DNA of 64,000 nucleotides from Sarcina ventriculi (GCF_900456775.1 NZ_UAUL01000001.1:62001-126000); one strand, 5' to 3'; shown: positions 32,970 to 43,366, numbered from the stretch's first letter. Notes: generated by a model not told the origin, from the sequence alone. Numbers and translations: made by a program.

Positions 32970-33941
32970 TTATTTAATATTTTGTAGTTCTTCGTAAGTT
33001 AATACGTTATTATCATTTTCACCTATCATTTTAACAATTTTCTTTGATCTTCTATCAAAATTCATTGTTAAATTCTTATTACCATAATGTCCTGCTGGAT
33101 CTATGTAATATTTATATTCAGGTAATTTATCTAAATCTACTTCTGCATAAGCTATTCCTTCTTCACCTTCTGGAACTAAATCACACATTGGTTCTCCATC
33201 TGGTGCATAAATGCAAGTGTGACCTGGTACAAATGTATCAAATACTCTTCTTGCCTCATCATTTAAACACATCATATCTCCCATTTCTTTTGTTATTAAT
33301 GATGCACACATTACAACATATGTTTGAGTTGATACTCCATAATATCTACTTGATAATTCATCTGCAAAAAATCCTGGCCATGATGCTACGTGAATTTGTT
33401 CATTTTGTCCATTCATTGCACAAAGATCTAGTGGTACTTGGTGTTCCCAACACATAAGTCCTCCTAAGCTACCAATCTCAGTTTCATGAACTTGCATCAT
33501 GCTGCCATCTCCATCGCCCCATACAAGTCTTTCTGCACTTGTTACTCTCATCTTTCTATGTTTTCCTATTATATCTCCATTTGAATTAAACCAAAGTTGA
33601 GTTAAATATAATGAACCTCCGTCTAATTCACTCATAGATGCACATACATGTATTCTATTTCTTCTTGCAGCTTCGCTTATTCTTTGTACTGAATAACTTG
33701 GTATTTTTACTGCATTTTTATACAATTGAACATAGAATTGTTTAGCATATTCTGGCCCTTGTAAAAATGCAAAGAATGGATATCCTGGTATAAATCCTTC
33801 TGGGAATGCTACTAATTTTGCTCCATTTTGTCCTGCTTCATCTATAAATTTTACTACTTTATCTACTGTTTTTTCTAAATCTAAATATACTGGCGCTGCT
33901 TGTACTGCTGCTACTTTAAATTTTGAATATTTTCTTTCCAT
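32970..33941 (-). CDS. Nitrilase, second tandem copy
   Basis: A 323-residue nitrilase-superfamily enzyme with the catalytic triad E48 (AFPEGFIPGYPFF), K130 (KHRKMRVTSAERLVWGDGDGS) and C164 (GGLMCWEHQVPL). The WGDGDGS, CWEH and HVASWPGF signatures place it with true nitrilases and cyanide-degrading enzymes that release ammonia. It lies 26 bases downstream of an almost identical copy. The first 265 residues are nearly the same in both; the last 50 diverge (LTYEELQNIK end here). With the AmiS/UreI channels, urease and Amt it forms a nitrogen-scavenging cluster. The substrate is not known. Confidence 0.9.
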   Translation of the reverse strand: MERKYSKFKVAAVQAAPVYLDLEKTVDKVVKFIDEAGQNGAKLVAFPEGFIPGYPFFAFLQGPEYAKQFYVQLYKNAVKIPSYSVQRISEAARRNRIHVCASMSELDGGSLYLTQLWFNSNGDIIGKHRKMRVTSAERLVWGDGDGSMMQVHETEIGSLGGLMCWEHQVPLDLCAMNGQNEQIHVASWPGFFADELSSRYYGVSTQTYVVMCASLITKEMGDMMCLNDEARRVFDTFVPGHTCIYAPDGEPMCDLVPEGEEGIAYAEVDLDKLPEYKYYIDPAGHYGNKNLTMNFDRRSKKIVKMIGENDNNVLTYEELQNIK

Positions 33942-33967
33942 AATGAAATCCCTCCTATTTAATTAAT

Positions 33968-34942
33968 CTATTCTTCAAATTTATTTATTTCTTCATATGA
34001 TATAGTTAAATCTTCTTGTTCACCTATTTTTTTAAGTACTCTCTTTGAAGTTATATCCATATTCATTGATAAACAAGGATTTGAATAATGTCCTGCTGGA
34101 TCTATGTAATATTTATACTCTATTATTTTATCTAAATCGATTTCTGCATAAGCTATTCCTTCTTCACCTTCTGGAACTAAATCACACATTGGCTCTCCAT
34201 CTGGTGCATAAATGCAAGTGTGTCCTGGTACAAATGTATCAAATATTGCATGAGCCTCTTTATTTAAGCAAATTATATTTCTCATTTCTTCTGTTATTAA
34301 TGATGCACACATTACAACGTATGTTTGAGTTGATATTGCATAATATCTGCTTGATAATTCATCTGCAAAAAATCCTGGCCATGATGCTACGTGGATTTGT
34401 TCATTTTGATAATTCATAGCGCAAAGGTCTAATGGTACTTGGTGTTCCCAACACATAAGTCCTCCTAAGTTACCGATTTCAGTTTCATGAACTTGCATCA
34501 TACTTGCATCTCCATCACCCCATACAAGTCTTTCTCCACTTGTTACTCTCATCTTTCTATGTTTTCCTATTATATCTCCATTTGAGTTAAACCAAAGTTG
34601 AGTTAAGTATAATGAACCTCCATCTAATTCACTCATAGATGCACATACATGTATCTTATTTCTTCTTGCAGCTTCGCTTATTCTTTGTACTGAGTAACTT
34701 GGTATTTTTACTGCATTTTTATATAATTGAACATAGAATTGTTTTGCATATTCTGGTCCACCTACAAATGCAAAGAATGGATACCCTGGTATAAATCCTT
34801 CTGGGAATGCTACTAATTTTGCTCCATTTTGTCCTGCTTCATCTATAAATTTTACTACTTTATCTACTGTTTTTTCTAAATCTAAATATACTGGTGCTGC
34901 TTGTACTGCTGCTACTTTAAATTTTGAATATTTTCTTTTCAT
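33968..34942 (-). CDS. Nitrilase, first tandem copy
   Basis: A 324-residue nitrilase, promoter-proximal of the two. Triad E48, K130 and C164 are as in the second copy, with the same WGDGDAS and CWEH context. Scattered changes (for example G136 for A, Y174 for G) are followed by a different C-terminus ending YEEINKFEE. AGGAGG stands before the ATG. It probably starts the transcript, since 667 bases of non-coding DNA lie upstream, shared with the divergent AmiS/UreI gene. The two enzymes may differ in nitrile preference through their C-terminal tails, which in this family shape oligomers; that is inference. Confidence 0.9.
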   Translation of the reverse strand: MKRKYSKFKVAAVQAAPVYLDLEKTVDKVVKFIDEAGQNGAKLVAFPEGFIPGYPFFAFVGGPEYAKQFYVQLYKNAVKIPSYSVQRISEAARRNKIHVCASMSELDGGSLYLTQLWFNSNGDIIGKHRKMRVTSGERLVWGDGDASMMQVHETEIGNLGGLMCWEHQVPLDLCAMNYQNEQIHVASWPGFFADELSSRYYAISTQTYVVMCASLITEEMRNIICLNKEAHAIFDTFVPGHTCIYAPDGEPMCDLVPEGEEGIAYAEIDLDKIIEYKYYIDPAGHYSNPCLSMNMDITSKRVLKKIGEQEDLTISYEEINKFEE

Positions 34943-35609
34943 ATTAACTCCTCCTAATGTTTATAATTGAATTTTGTAAGTCTTAAACAATATTAAATAT
35001 CATATGTATATTTTTAATTATTGGAAATACAGTGATCATATATTGCTTTTACTTTAATTATTTATTTAGATATTTAATATTGTTCCTTGACTACAAATTT
35101 ATTTTATCATTTCATTTTTATTTTTTCCATGTATTTTATTCTATATTTGTTTTTTTATGTATTTTTTATAAGATTATTTTTTATAATTTATTTATTTTTT
35201 TAATTTTTATATATGAAAATTTACTTTTATTTGATTTTATAGAATATAAACATTATTATTAAATAATTATTAAATTATTTAATAATATTTATAATAATTA
35301 TTGGAAAATATTAAGAATTGATGTTATTTTCTTATATTTTACTTTATTTTATTTTATATTTAAATTTATAATTTAATTAAAATAAATCATAATTTTTATT
35401 AATAATAAAATATCCATATTTTTATTTATATTTAATTTTTTTCTATAATAATTGCATAAATTTATTGAACTTTATACTTTTTTATATTAAAATATCTTTA
35501 TTATTAAAATTCTTAATAATTTATTTACATTTTTTAATTTAATTATTTAAATATAAAAAGTTTATATGCTTTTTATAAAAATATTAAAGTACAAAGGGGG
35601 AATATTTCT
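34943..35609. other. Long divergent regulatory region between nitrilase and AmiS/UreI genes
   Basis: 667 bases of extreme AT content without a credible gene. A possible promoter for the channel gene is TTGAAC, 17 bases, TAAAAT at 35465-35493. Several imperfect AT palindromes occur (for example around 35262-35290). No sigma-54 type site (TGGCAC-N5-TTGC) was found. The 76-codon frame at 35032-35262 is almost only F, Y, I and L and is not credible. Confidence 0.5.
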
Positions 35610-36125
35610 ATGTTAGGAGTTATTCTTTTATATGTTGCAATTGTACTTATAAGTAATGGTATTGCAAGAGTTTGCAAAATTGATTCCAAATCTCAATCAA
35701 TAATGAACTTATTTACAGGTGGTTTATCTGTTATTTGTAATGTTATTGTTATAGTATTTGGAGAAATTTCAGGTAGCACATCAGAATTCTATGCTGCTGC
35801 AACAGGATTATTATTTGGTTTTACTTATCTTTATATTGCACTAAATGGAATATTTAATTTAGATCAAAGATTATATGGTTGGTATAGTCTATTTGTAGCA
35901 GTTAACTCTATTCCAGCTGGTATATTATGCTTTTTAGATGGAGGATTCTTTAATATATCCATGGCTATTATTTGGTGGTTGTGGGGTGTTTTATGGCTTA
36001 CAGGTTGGATTGAAACTGTAGCTAAAAAGAATTTAGGTAAATTTGTTGGCTACCTTTCAGTATTTGAAGGTATAGTTACAGCTTGGATTCCTGGTTTTAT
36101 GATAATAGCTGGATGGTGGCATTAA
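35610..36125 (+). CDS. AmiS/UreI family urea/amide channel, copy 1
   Basis: A 171-residue protein with six membrane helices: LGVILLYVAIVLISNGIARV, GFTYLYIALNGIFNLDQRLYGWYSLFVA and IIWWLWGVLWLTGWIET are typical of AmiS/UreI. These channels let urea or short amides into the cell, which feeds urease or amidases. It is divergent from the nitrilases and next to Amt and urease. AAAGGGGG lies 9 bases before the ATG. It is about 80% identical to a second copy on the far side of the urease genes. Confidence 0.9.
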   Translation: MLGVILLYVAIVLISNGIARVCKIDSKSQSIMNLFTGGLSVICNVIVIVFGEISGSTSEFYAAATGLLFGFTYLYIALNGIFNLDQRLYGWYSLFVAVNSIPAGILCFLDGGFFNISMAIIWWLWGVLWLTGWIETVAKKNLGKFVGYLSVFEGIVTAWIPGFMIIAGWWH

Positions 36126-36126
36126 T

Positions 36127-36157
36127 AAAAAGATACAGAATTTCTGTATCTTTTTTT
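36127..36157 (+). terminator. Terminator of AmiS/UreI copy 1
   Basis: Arms AAAAGATACAGAA and TTCTGTATCTTTT almost without loop, then T residues, directly after the stop codon. Confidence 0.9.
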
Positions 36158-36186
36158 ATTCTTAAAAACTCACTTTAAAATTACAT

Positions 36187-36220
36187 AAAAAAAGTCATGA
36201 CTTTCATCACGACTTTTTTT
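36187..36220 (-). terminator. Terminator of the ammonium transporter gene
   Basis: Minus-strand hairpin of AAAAAAGTC-type arms with one mismatch, followed by a T-run, six bases after the stop codon. Confidence 0.8.
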
Positions 36221-36225
36221 ACAAA

Positions 36226-37434
36226 TTATTCTTCTACTGAAAATACTTCATGTAAAAGAACTTTATCTAATCCAATTTCTTGAGTTTCTTTACTTACTCT
36301 TATAGTTCCTGTTGCATCTGCAATCTTTAATACTATAAGTGTTACTACAAATGAATAAATTGCAACTAAAACAGCACCAAATAATTGAATTAAGAATTGA
36401 TGTATTCCAGCTTGTACACCATTAACTGCTGAACTTGCAAATATTCCTATTAAAAGTGTTCCTGTAAATCCACCCATTCCGTGAACTCCCCAAACATCTA
36501 ATGCATCGTCCCATTTCATCTTCTTTACAAATGCTACGCATAAGTAACATATTATTGCAGCTATTATACCAATAGCAACCGAACCTTGAGGTGTAACATA
36601 ACCTGCACATGGTGTTATAGTTGCACATCCTGCAACAGCTCCAACTAAAACTTCTAATAAAGAGAAATGTTTTTCTTTAATATAACATATAATTACCCAA
36701 ACAATTGTTGCAAATCCTGCTGCTATTCCAGTGTTTGTAAATGCTATAGCCGCTGTTTGTCCACTAGCTAAAGCTCCACCTGAGTTAAATCCAAACCATC
36801 CAAATAATAAGATTGCACCTCCAAGAGATACTAAACCTATGTTTCCAGGACCTTTTTTAGGTTTAACAGCTCTCTTTCCTAAGAAAAATACTGCAGCCAA
36901 TGCTCCAAATCCTGCTGTTATATGTATTACTGTTCCTCCGGCATAATCAACAAATCCCATTTTTTCTAGGAATCCGTTACCCCATACCCAGTGAGCTACT
37001 GGGAAATAAATTAATATCATCCAAATAATTAATACTTTTATCCATCCACCTATATTCATTCTGTTTGCAAAAGCTCCAGTCATAAGTGGCGCAGTTATAA
37101 TTGCGAACATTAATTGGTACATAAAGAACATTAAAAATGGTATATGTGCACCATAGGTAGCGTTAACAGAGAAATCTACTCCATTTAACATGAAATATTG
37201 AAGTGGATTTCCTATAACTCCTCCAATATCATTACCAAATACTAGAGAGAATCCTCCAAATACCCACATTACTGTTACTACTCCTATTGCAATAAATGAA
37301 TACATCATCATTGTTAAGGAATTTTTCTTTTCTACAAGACCACCGTAGAAAAATGCTAACCCTGGTGTCATAACAAATACTAGTACTGTGGCTATGACCA
37401 TAAATGCTACGTCGCCGTTGTTTATCGCTGTCAT
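36226..37434 (-). CDS. amt: Ammonium transporter
   Basis: A 402-residue Amt/Mep/Rh channel with eleven predicted helices. The family signature DYAGGTVIHITAGFGALAA carries the first pore histidine (about H171), and VWGVHGMGGFTGTLL carries the second (about H315). FGWFGFNSGGALASG is another conserved helix. It moves ammonium into the cell and here would recover ammonia made by urease and nitrilase. No GlnK gene, the usual partner, is adjacent. AAAGGAGAAAA precedes the ATG. Confidence 0.95.
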   Translation of the reverse strand: MTAINNGDVAFMVIATVLVFVMTPGLAFFYGGLVEKKNSLTMMMYSFIAIGVVTVMWVFGGFSLVFGNDIGGVIGNPLQYFMLNGVDFSVNATYGAHIPFLMFFMYQLMFAIITAPLMTGAFANRMNIGGWIKVLIIWMILIYFPVAHWVWGNGFLEKMGFVDYAGGTVIHITAGFGALAAVFFLGKRAVKPKKGPGNIGLVSLGGAILLFGWFGFNSGGALASGQTAAIAFTNTGIAAGFATIVWVIICYIKEKHFSLLEVLVGAVAGCATITPCAGYVTPQGSVAIGIIAAIICYLCVAFVKKMKWDDALDVWGVHGMGGFTGTLLIGIFASSAVNGVQAGIHQFLIQLFGAVLVAIYSFVVTLIVLKIADATGTIRVSKETQEIGLDKVLLHEVFSVEE

Positions 37435-37555
37435 TTCTTTTTTCTCCTTTTTATTTATTTTTTATAATATGTAACTCCTAACCCATTATACTTACTATCT
37501 AAAAGTTAATCAATATCTATACTAAATTTTAAAGACTCTATAATATAATTACTTT

Positions 37556-37619
37556 AAGGTATCTTAAATTGATTAATTATTTACTAATAAAATATTATCT
37601 TACTACTTAAGATACCTTT
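37556..37619 (-). terminator. Long-loop hairpin after ureD
   Basis: Perfect 12-base arms AAGGTATCTTAA and TTAAGATACCTT, separated by about 40 bases, lie between ureD and amt. It may end the urease transcript or act as an operator; the long loop and weak T-run leave this open. Confidence 0.5.
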
Positions 37620-37716
37620 TAAGATTTTTGTATAAATTACTCATATTTTTTTAATTTATAGATAGTCTATGATTAACTTATTTTGTAGTCTTTTTAATGA
37701 TACTTTAGGAAATAAA

Positions 37717-38559
37717 TTATAACTTTCTAATTGTTAAATTTTGTGAATTTAACACCTTTCTTCTTATGTAATTGTGGCAAAGCCCCACTACTTCTTCTAA
37801 ATCTTGCGTTAAATTTCCTATAACTCTCAAAACAAAACCATTTACTTCTAGTCCTGTTATTCCAAAATTTATATCTAAATTTAACTTTAATATTTCTTCT
37901 CTTAAATGTTCTATAATATTTTTATCTATTCTATCATCTAAAATTATTAAAGTTGCAAAATTTTTATATCCTTCCATAAATCCTAAACCATCTATATCAT
38001 CTTCTCTAGGATTTATTAACATATTATCTAATAATACAGGAACTCCATCCATATATATATTAGTTTTAAGCTTTGCTTTTTCATATTGGAACCTTTTTTT
38101 ATCAGGAGACCATCCTGATGTTATCCCATCTGTATAAATAAGAGTAGAACTCTTTGTCATATATATATTATTCTCTTGTCTATAAACTGCATCTTTATAA
38201 AGAATAACTGGATCTGTTATATATTCTAAAATACTATTTTCTTCAAGTTTTAGAGTAGTTTCTTGAAAAGATTCATAACTATTTTCGCATTTATAAACTT
38301 TACTAGCAGCTTGAGTAGTTACTATAGCACGAACATTCTCTTTTAGCTCTACGTTTATATTGTATCTTTCTCCTTCAACTATTCCTCCACCTAATTGCAT
38401 TAAAAAATATGCAGGTATTCTTTCAACATCTAATTCCATTTTAGGAGATAACTTAAACACTCCATTAAAATACTTTCTAGGAGATACAACAACATCTCCT
38501 TGTTTTTCTAAAACCAAGTCAATTAAACCTGCATATTTATTATCATTTAAGTTACTCAT
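37717..38559 (-). CDS. ureD: Urease accessory protein UreD
   Basis: A 280-residue UreD/UreH. Recognisable stretches are LSPKMELDVERIPAYFLMQLGGGIVEGERYNINVEL and TTQAASKVYKCENSYESFQETTLKLEENSILEYITDPVILYKDA, followed by TDGITSGWSPDKKRFQYEK. UreD binds the urease apoenzyme and, with UreF and UreG, forms the complex that delivers nickel. It is the last gene of ureABCEFGD; its ATG begins one base after the ureG stop codon, which suggests coupled translation. Confidence 0.93.
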   Translation of the reverse strand: MSNLNDNKYAGLIDLVLEKQGDVVVSPRKYFNGVFKLSPKMELDVERIPAYFLMQLGGGIVEGERYNINVELKENVRAIVTTQAASKVYKCENSYESFQETTLKLEENSILEYITDPVILYKDAVYRQENNIYMTKSSTLIYTDGITSGWSPDKKRFQYEKAKLKTNIYMDGVPVLLDNMLINPREDDIDGLGFMEGYKNFATLIILDDRIDKNIIEHLREEILKLNLDINFGITGLEVNGFVLRVIGNLTQDLEEVVGLCHNYIRRKVLNSQNLTIRKL

Positions 38560-38560
38560 T

Positions 38561-39175
38561 TTATGATATTCCTTCTAAAAGACAATTTTTCTTAATCCAG
38601 TTTAATACTTCTAAAACACCAGAATCATTTTTAAGATTTGTAAATATAAAATCTTTTTGCCCTCTAAATGCTAAAGTATCTTGTCTCATTACTTCTAAAT
38701 CTGCCCCTACATATGGTGCTAAATCTATTTTATTTATGATAAATAAATCACTTTTTATCATACCTTGTCCAGCTTTTCTTGGTATCTTTTCACCTTGTGC
38801 AACGTCTATTATGTATATGGAAAAATCAACCAAATCCGGACTAAATGTAGCCGCTAAATTATCTCCACCACTTTCTAAGAAGATTATATCTAAATCTGAA
38901 AATCTTGATTTCATTTCTTCTATTGCTGCAAAATTCATTGAAGCATCTTCTCTAATTGCAGTATGTGGACATCCTCCTGTCTCTACACCCATTATTCTTT
39001 CTTCTGGTAATATAGAATTTTTCACCATAAATTTTGCATCTTCTTTAGTATAAATATCATTTGTTATAACTGCACAACTATATTTATCGTTTATCATTCT
39101 TGTTAGTCTTTCAGTTAAAAGTGTTTTTCCGCTTCCAACTGGTCCACCAACACCTATTACTACTGGTCTTGCCAT
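38561..39175 (-). CDS. ureG: Urease accessory GTPase UreG
   Basis: A 204-residue SIMIBI GTPase. The P-loop is [13 protein letters not shown] (residues 7-19). The nickel-site CPH motif lies in [19 protein letters not shown] (about 63-81), and the base-recognition NKID lies at about 148. UreG hydrolyses GTP to drive nickel insertion into urease. It lies between ureF (81-base gap) and ureD. Confidence 0.96.
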   Translation of the reverse strand: MARPVVIGVGGPVGSGKTLLTERLTRMINDKYSCAVITNDIYTKEDAKFMVKNSILPEERIMGVETGGCPHTAIREDASMNFAAIEEMKSRFSDLDIIFLESGGDNLAATFSPDLVDFSIYIIDVAQGEKIPRKAGQGMIKSDLFIINKIDLAPYVGADLEVMRQDTLAFRGQKDFIFTNLKNDSGVLEVLNWIKKNCLLEGIS

Positions 39176-39256
39176 AAATTTTTCCTTCTTTCTATATGTA
39201 TTAATAGCAGTTTTATCTCAATAAACACTATAAAATATTTTATACAAATTAAAATA

Positions 39257-39979
39257 CTATGACATAAACAATCTAAATATTAACGTCTCATGATTTATTT
39301 GAGATAACTCAATCCCTGGAACATTAAGTCCAAAGCAATCTAAATCGGCATTTTCTATTTTTTCAAAAAGAATTTCTGTATCTTCACAAAATTCTTTTAA
39401 CAAAATTTGCCCATCTTTTTGTCCAAGAGGTATGGTCCTTACTGCATTTTGAATCAAAGTAGAAATTGTACTATATATATGATAACAAATCGTTTCTTTT
39501 ACATTTAACCCCAAGCTATAAAGAGCTAAGGCAAATACTATTGCTGGGTGTCCAAAAGCTTCTTTTTCTTTTATTTTTTTATCATATTCCTTTAGTATTT
39601 CAAAATCATAAAGGTCTATAAACATTCTTATCATTCTTCCTGCTATAAGCTTTGCTCCATCTCTACTCTCTTTTGCTATACTCTGAACTGTTATTTTTCT
39701 ATCAAGTTCTATTATTTCTTTTGTTATTTCTAATTTTCCATGCTCTTTTAATATATCATATAATATTCTTATACAAAGACCATCTGAATATATAAATTGT
39801 TTATTTAAATATATTTTTAACCAATTTCTAAATGTTTCTGTATTTTTAATTTCATCTTTTCTTAGGTAAGTTTCCATTCCATAAGAGTGGTTAAATGAGC
39901 CTACTGGGAAATTCGAATCACATAACTGTATTATCTTTAAAACCTTTAATATCTTAGTGTCTGTGTTCAAATTCAACAT
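39257..39979 (-). CDS. ureF: Urease accessory protein UreF
   Basis: A 240-residue all-helical protein with the UreF signature LCDSNFPVGSFNHSYGMETYLRKDEI near residue 18, then AGRMIRM and GHPAIVFALALYSLGL. UreF gates the GTPase of UreG in the nickel-delivery complex. Its start overlaps the end of ureE by 26 bases, with AAAAGG about 10 bases before the ATG, so translation is probably coupled to ureE. Confidence 0.92.
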   Translation of the reverse strand: MLNLNTDTKILKVLKIIQLCDSNFPVGSFNHSYGMETYLRKDEIKNTETFRNWLKIYLNKQFIYSDGLCIRILYDILKEHGKLEITKEIIELDRKITVQSIAKESRDGAKLIAGRMIRMFIDLYDFEILKEYDKKIKEKEAFGHPAIVFALALYSLGLNVKETICYHIYSTISTLIQNAVRTIPLGQKDGQILLKEFCEDTEILFEKIENADLDCFGLNVPGIELSQINHETLIFRLFMS

Positions 39980-40406
39980 GTCTAAATGCCTTTTCTAATA
40001 CTCTTTCTTCTCTTACATAATCTATTTTATCGTGTTTTAGTTTATCTTCAACTAGACTATCATATTCTATAATCATAGTATCATCTTCAAATTGCGCTTG
40101 TAGATGTCTATTTCCAAGTTCGTGAGCTATTTTTCCCATTTCATTTATACTCTTTGGTTTTATTACTAATATATCATTGCTTTCAAATTGAACCATAACA
40201 ACATTATGTCCATCATTAAATAAAATATCTCCATTGCTTAAAGTTTTACCTTTTTCTAAAGATATTCCATATTCATGTCCATGGTCTGATGTTACTCTCA
40301 TGATTCTTTTTAATAAGTCATCTCTTTTAACTATTACTTTTTCTATATGAAATTTTTCTTTATTTTCTAATTCTTTAACATTTCCCAATATTTCTTCAAA
40401 TATCAT
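39954..40406 (-). CDS. ureE: Urease nickel metallochaperone UreE
   Basis: A 150-residue UreE: MIFEEILGNVKELEN, RVTSDHGHEYGISLEKGKTLSNGDILF, then the metal-binding domain ending ARELGNRHLQAQF-like (here AHELGNRHLQAQFEDDTMIIEYD), which holds the conserved H for nickel. The tail is short (FEHRH) and lacks the long histidine stretch of some UreE proteins. I choose the ATG at 40406 because AAAGGAG lies 7 bases before it; the frame itself opens 18 codons earlier. Confidence 0.9.
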   Translation of the reverse strand: MIFEEILGNVKELENKEKFHIEKVIVKRDDLLKRIMRVTSDHGHEYGISLEKGKTLSNGDILFNDGHNVVMVQFESNDILVIKPKSINEMGKIAHELGNRHLQAQFEDDTMIIEYDSLVEDKLKHDKIDYVREERVLEKAFRHVEFEHRH

Positions 40407-40510
40407 AACCATTCTCCTTTCAAATAAATACCTAATTTTTAATAATAGATAGAGAAACAAATTCTCTATCTATCTAAATAAAATTTATTCTAAAAATAAA
40501 TAATTAAATC

Positions 40511-42229
40511 CTAGAATAAGAAGTATCTTTGAGTCATTGGAAGTTCTTCTGCAGCTTCACATTTTATTACTTCACCATTAACTTTAACGTCATAAGTTTG
40601 AGGATCTACTTCTAATGATTCTGGAATTACATCATTTAACTTCATATCTTTTTTAGTTAAATTTCTTATATTCTTAACAGGTAAAACTATGTTTTCTAAA
40701 CCTAATTTTTCTTTAATTCCATGTTCATAAGCGTATTTAGAAACAAAAGTTACACAAGTGTTTCCTTTAGCTTTTCCGTAAGCTCCAAACATATTTCTCA
40801 TAAGTACTGGTTGGCAAGTTGGAATTGATGCATTAGCTTCTCCCATTGCTGATAGACTAACTACTCCGCCCTTTATTACCATTTTAGGTTTAGCACCAAA
40901 GAATGCTGGATCCCAAACAACTAAATCAGCCATTTTACCTACTTCAACTGAACCTATATATTCATCTACTCCGTGTGCTATAGCTGGATTTATAGTATAT
41001 TTAGCAACATATCTTTTAACTCTGTTGTTATCGCTAAACTCTGAATCACCTTTTAATGGTCCTCTTTGAACTTTCATTTTTGATGCATTTTGCCATGTTC
41101 TAGTTACAACTTCACCAATTCTTCCCATAGCCATTGTATCAGAACTCATGATACTGAATATTCCCATATCATGTAATATATCTTCTGCCGCAATTGTTTG
41201 TTTTCTAATTCTTGAATCAGCAAAAGCTATATCTTCTGGAACTTTTGGATCTAAGTGGTGACAAACCATAAGCATATCTAAATGTTCTGCTATAGTGTTT
41301 ACTGTATATGGCATTGTTGGGTTTGTTGATGCTGGTAATATATTTAATTGTCCTGCCATCTTCATTATATCAGGAGCATGTCCACCACCAGCTCCTTCTG
41401 TATGGAATGTATGCATTGTTCTTCCACCAATTGCTTCTATTGTATGTTCAACGAATCCACCTTCATTTAATGTATCTGTATGAATTGCAACTTGAACATC
41501 ATATTTATCAGCTGCTTGAAGTGAATAATCTATCGCAGATCTAGTTGCACCCCAGTCTTCATGAATTTTAAGACCACAAGCACCAGCCTCTATTTGCTCT
41601 GCATTAACTTCTAAGTTAGCTCCACTACCTTTTCCTAAGAATCCCATGTTTATTGGAAGACCTTCAGCAGCTTCTATCATTCTTTCTATGTTCCAAGCTC
41701 CTGGAGTTGCAGTTGTAGCATTTGTTCCATCATTAGGACCAGTTCCTCCACCTATAACTGTTGTTATTCCTCCATGAAGTGCTGTTTCAACTAAATCTGG
41801 ACTTATGTAATGAACGTGAGTATCAAGACCTCCAGCTGTTACTATTAATCCTTCAGCTGCAAAAGCTTCTGTACTAACTCCTACTATAAAGTCAACATCA
41901 TCCATACCATCTGGATTTCCGCCTTTTCCTATATAAGCTATTTTTCCATCTTTTATACCAATGTCAGCTTTATATATTCCTGTGTAGTCAACAATTGTTG
42001 CACCAGTTAATATAAGGTCTACAACTTTTGGATTATTTCTAGTTTCAATAGAGTTTTGACCCATACCATCTCTTAAAGTCTTTCCTCCACCAAATTTACT
42101 TTCATCTCCATAAACTGTGAAGTCTTTTTCTATTTCTATAAATAATTCAGAATCTCCAAGTCTTATTTTATCTCCTGTAGTTGGTCCAAAAAGATCTGAA
42201 TAACGTTTTCTATCTATTTCAAAACTCAT
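40511..42229 (-). CDS. ureC: Urease subunit alpha (catalytic)
   Basis: A 572-residue nickel amidohydrolase that splits urea into ammonia and carbamate. The start [26 protein letters not shown] is typical. Nickel ligands and active site: [10 protein letters not shown] (two histidines), the carbamylated lysine in [11 protein letters not shown] (about K219), HTDTLNEGG and the flap [22 protein letters not shown]. It ends PMTQRYFLF, as in complete UreC proteins. It begins one base inside the ureB stop region, so the structural genes are tightly coupled. Confidence 0.97.
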   Translation of the reverse strand: MSFEIDRKRYSDLFGPTTGDKIRLGDSELFIEIEKDFTVYGDESKFGGGKTLRDGMGQNSIETRNNPKVVDLILTGATIVDYTGIYKADIGIKDGKIAYIGKGGNPDGMDDVDFIVGVSTEAFAAEGLIVTAGGLDTHVHYISPDLVETALHGGITTVIGGGTGPNDGTNATTATPGAWNIERMIEAAEGLPINMGFLGKGSGANLEVNAEQIEAGACGLKIHEDWGATRSAIDYSLQAADKYDVQVAIHTDTLNEGGFVEHTIEAIGGRTMHTFHTEGAGGGHAPDIMKMAGQLNILPASTNPTMPYTVNTIAEHLDMLMVCHHLDPKVPEDIAFADSRIRKQTIAAEDILHDMGIFSIMSSDTMAMGRIGEVVTRTWQNASKMKVQRGPLKGDSEFSDNNRVKRYVAKYTINPAIAHGVDEYIGSVEVGKMADLVVWDPAFFGAKPKMVIKGGVVSLSAMGEANASIPTCQPVLMRNMFGAYGKAKGNTCVTFVSKYAYEHGIKEKLGLENIVLPVKNIRNLTKKDMKLNDVIPESLEVDPQTYDVKVNGEVIKCEAAEELPMTQRYFLF

Positions 42230-42552
42230 TATTTTCTGCCCCCTTTATCTAAAAATCCATCAACTTTATTGTTTAAACCAAAAACTCTTCTAGTTCCAGC
42301 TATATCTATAATCTTAACTATTTTATCATCTCCTGGTTCAAATCTAACAGCTGTACCTGATGGAATATCTAATCTCTTTCCAAAAGCTTTTTCTCTATCA
42401 AATTCTAATCCTTCATTTACTTCATAGAAATGAAAATGTGAGCCAACTTGAATTGGTCTATCTCCATTATTTACCACTCTAAGTTCTATGGCTTCTCTAC
42501 CTTCATTATATTTAATTGGTTCTTTTGCTAAAATGTATTCTCCTGGTATCAT
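42229..42552 (-). CDS. ureB: Urease subunit beta
   Basis: A 107-residue Ure[47 protein letters not shown] and [32 protein letters not shown]. It is a separate subunit, as in Bacillus and Klebsiella, not fused to gamma as in Helicobacter. It lies 21 bases after ureA. Confidence 0.97.
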   Translation of the reverse strand: MIPGEYILAKEPIKYNEGREAIELRVVNNGDRPIQVGSHFHFYEVNEGLEFDREKAFGKRLDIPSGTAVRFEPGDDKIVKIIDIAGTRRVFGLNNKVDGFLDKGGRK

Positions 42553-42573
42553 AACTTAAATCTCCCTTCTCTA

Positions 42574-42876
42574 TTATTGTATTGGATCATGAACAGTCAC
42601 AAGTTTAGTTCCATCTGGGAATGTACATTCAACTTGAACAGTGTGTACCATTTCTGGAACCCCTTCCATAACTTGATCTCTAGTTAAAATATTTCTGCAT
42701 TCATCCATAAGAGTATGTACAGTTTTACCTTCTCTAGCACCTTCCATTATTTCATCTGTTATAATTGCAACAGCTTCTGGATAATTAAGTTTTAATCCCT
42801 TTTTAAGTCTTCTTCTAGCAACTTCTGCCGCTACAACAATCATAAGCTTTTCTTGCTCTCTCATTGTTAATCTCAT
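42574..42876 (-). CDS. ureA: Urease subunit gamma
   Basis: A 100-residue Ure[54 protein letters not shown], then [31 protein letters not shown]. It is the first gene of ureABCEFGD and has AGGAGG before the ATG. With ureB and ureC it forms the urease core. Confidence 0.97.
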   Translation of the reverse strand: MRLTMREQEKLMIVVAAEVARRRLKKGLKLNYPEAVAIITDEIMEGAREGKTVHTLMDECRNILTRDQVMEGVPEMVHTVQVECTFPDGTKLVTVHDPIQ

Positions 42877-43366
42877 TTATTTATTCCTCCTTTTTAAATA
42901 ATTTATATAAAACTATACTAAGTATTTTTAGCAAAGCTTCATATGTTTTTATAATTTCACACATAAAAAATATAACAACATTAAAGACAATATTATACAA
43001 AAAATTCAACTTGTAACCCTTAAATATTATCTTTAAAACTTCTAGGCAAATTTTATTTTTTGTCGAAGTCAGTCGTATTTATCAATAATAATATCATGTT
43101 ATAATCTAATTTTCAAACAATTTTAAAAAAATTTTTACATTTTTCCTTATTTGAATACGTTTCATTTTAAAAATATGCTACTTGACATTAGAATTTATAA
43201 TAAAATAACACTTTTTTACCTATTTTTTTATACTTTTTAAAATTAAATTAAATTAAAATTTCACTTTATTGTTTACAAAAAATCTATATGTTGATATTAT
43301 ATATACATACATATATTTATTAAATTAAAATTGTAAAATAAAAAAAAACAAAGGAGGAAACACTAT
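42877..43366. other. Divergent regulatory region between ureA and AmiS/UreI copy 2
   Basis: 490 AT-rich bases without a credible gene. The best promoter for the channel gene is TTTACA, 17 bases, TATTAT at 43272-43300, about 65 bases before its ATG. A TTGACA at about 43184 has no well-spaced -10. No terminator or riboswitch was recognised for ureA. Confidence 0.5.
43272..43300 (+). promoter_or_regulatory. Promoter of AmiS/UreI copy 2
   Basis: TTTACA and TATTAT separated by exactly 17 bases, well placed before the gene at 43367. Confidence 0.5.

Noticed and set aside
33044-34419. Plus-strand frames of 124-137 codons in the nitrilase region
   Set aside because: Both lie antisense to the nitrilase genes, appear at the same place in each duplicate and have leucine/histidine-rich composition typical of shadow frames.
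35032-35262. 76-codon frame in the AT-rich nitrilase/AmiS intergenic region
   Set aside because: Almost only F, Y, I and L residues, as expected from very AT-rich DNA. No SD and no domain.
34943-35609. Possible sigma-54 or nitrogen-control promoter for the nitrilase and channel genes
   Set aside because: No TGGCAC-N5-TTGC pattern or other known nitrogen site was found on either strand.
41295-41544. Plus-strand frames inside ureC
   Set aside because: Antisense to a fully conserved urease alpha gene; no SD, no recognisable domain.
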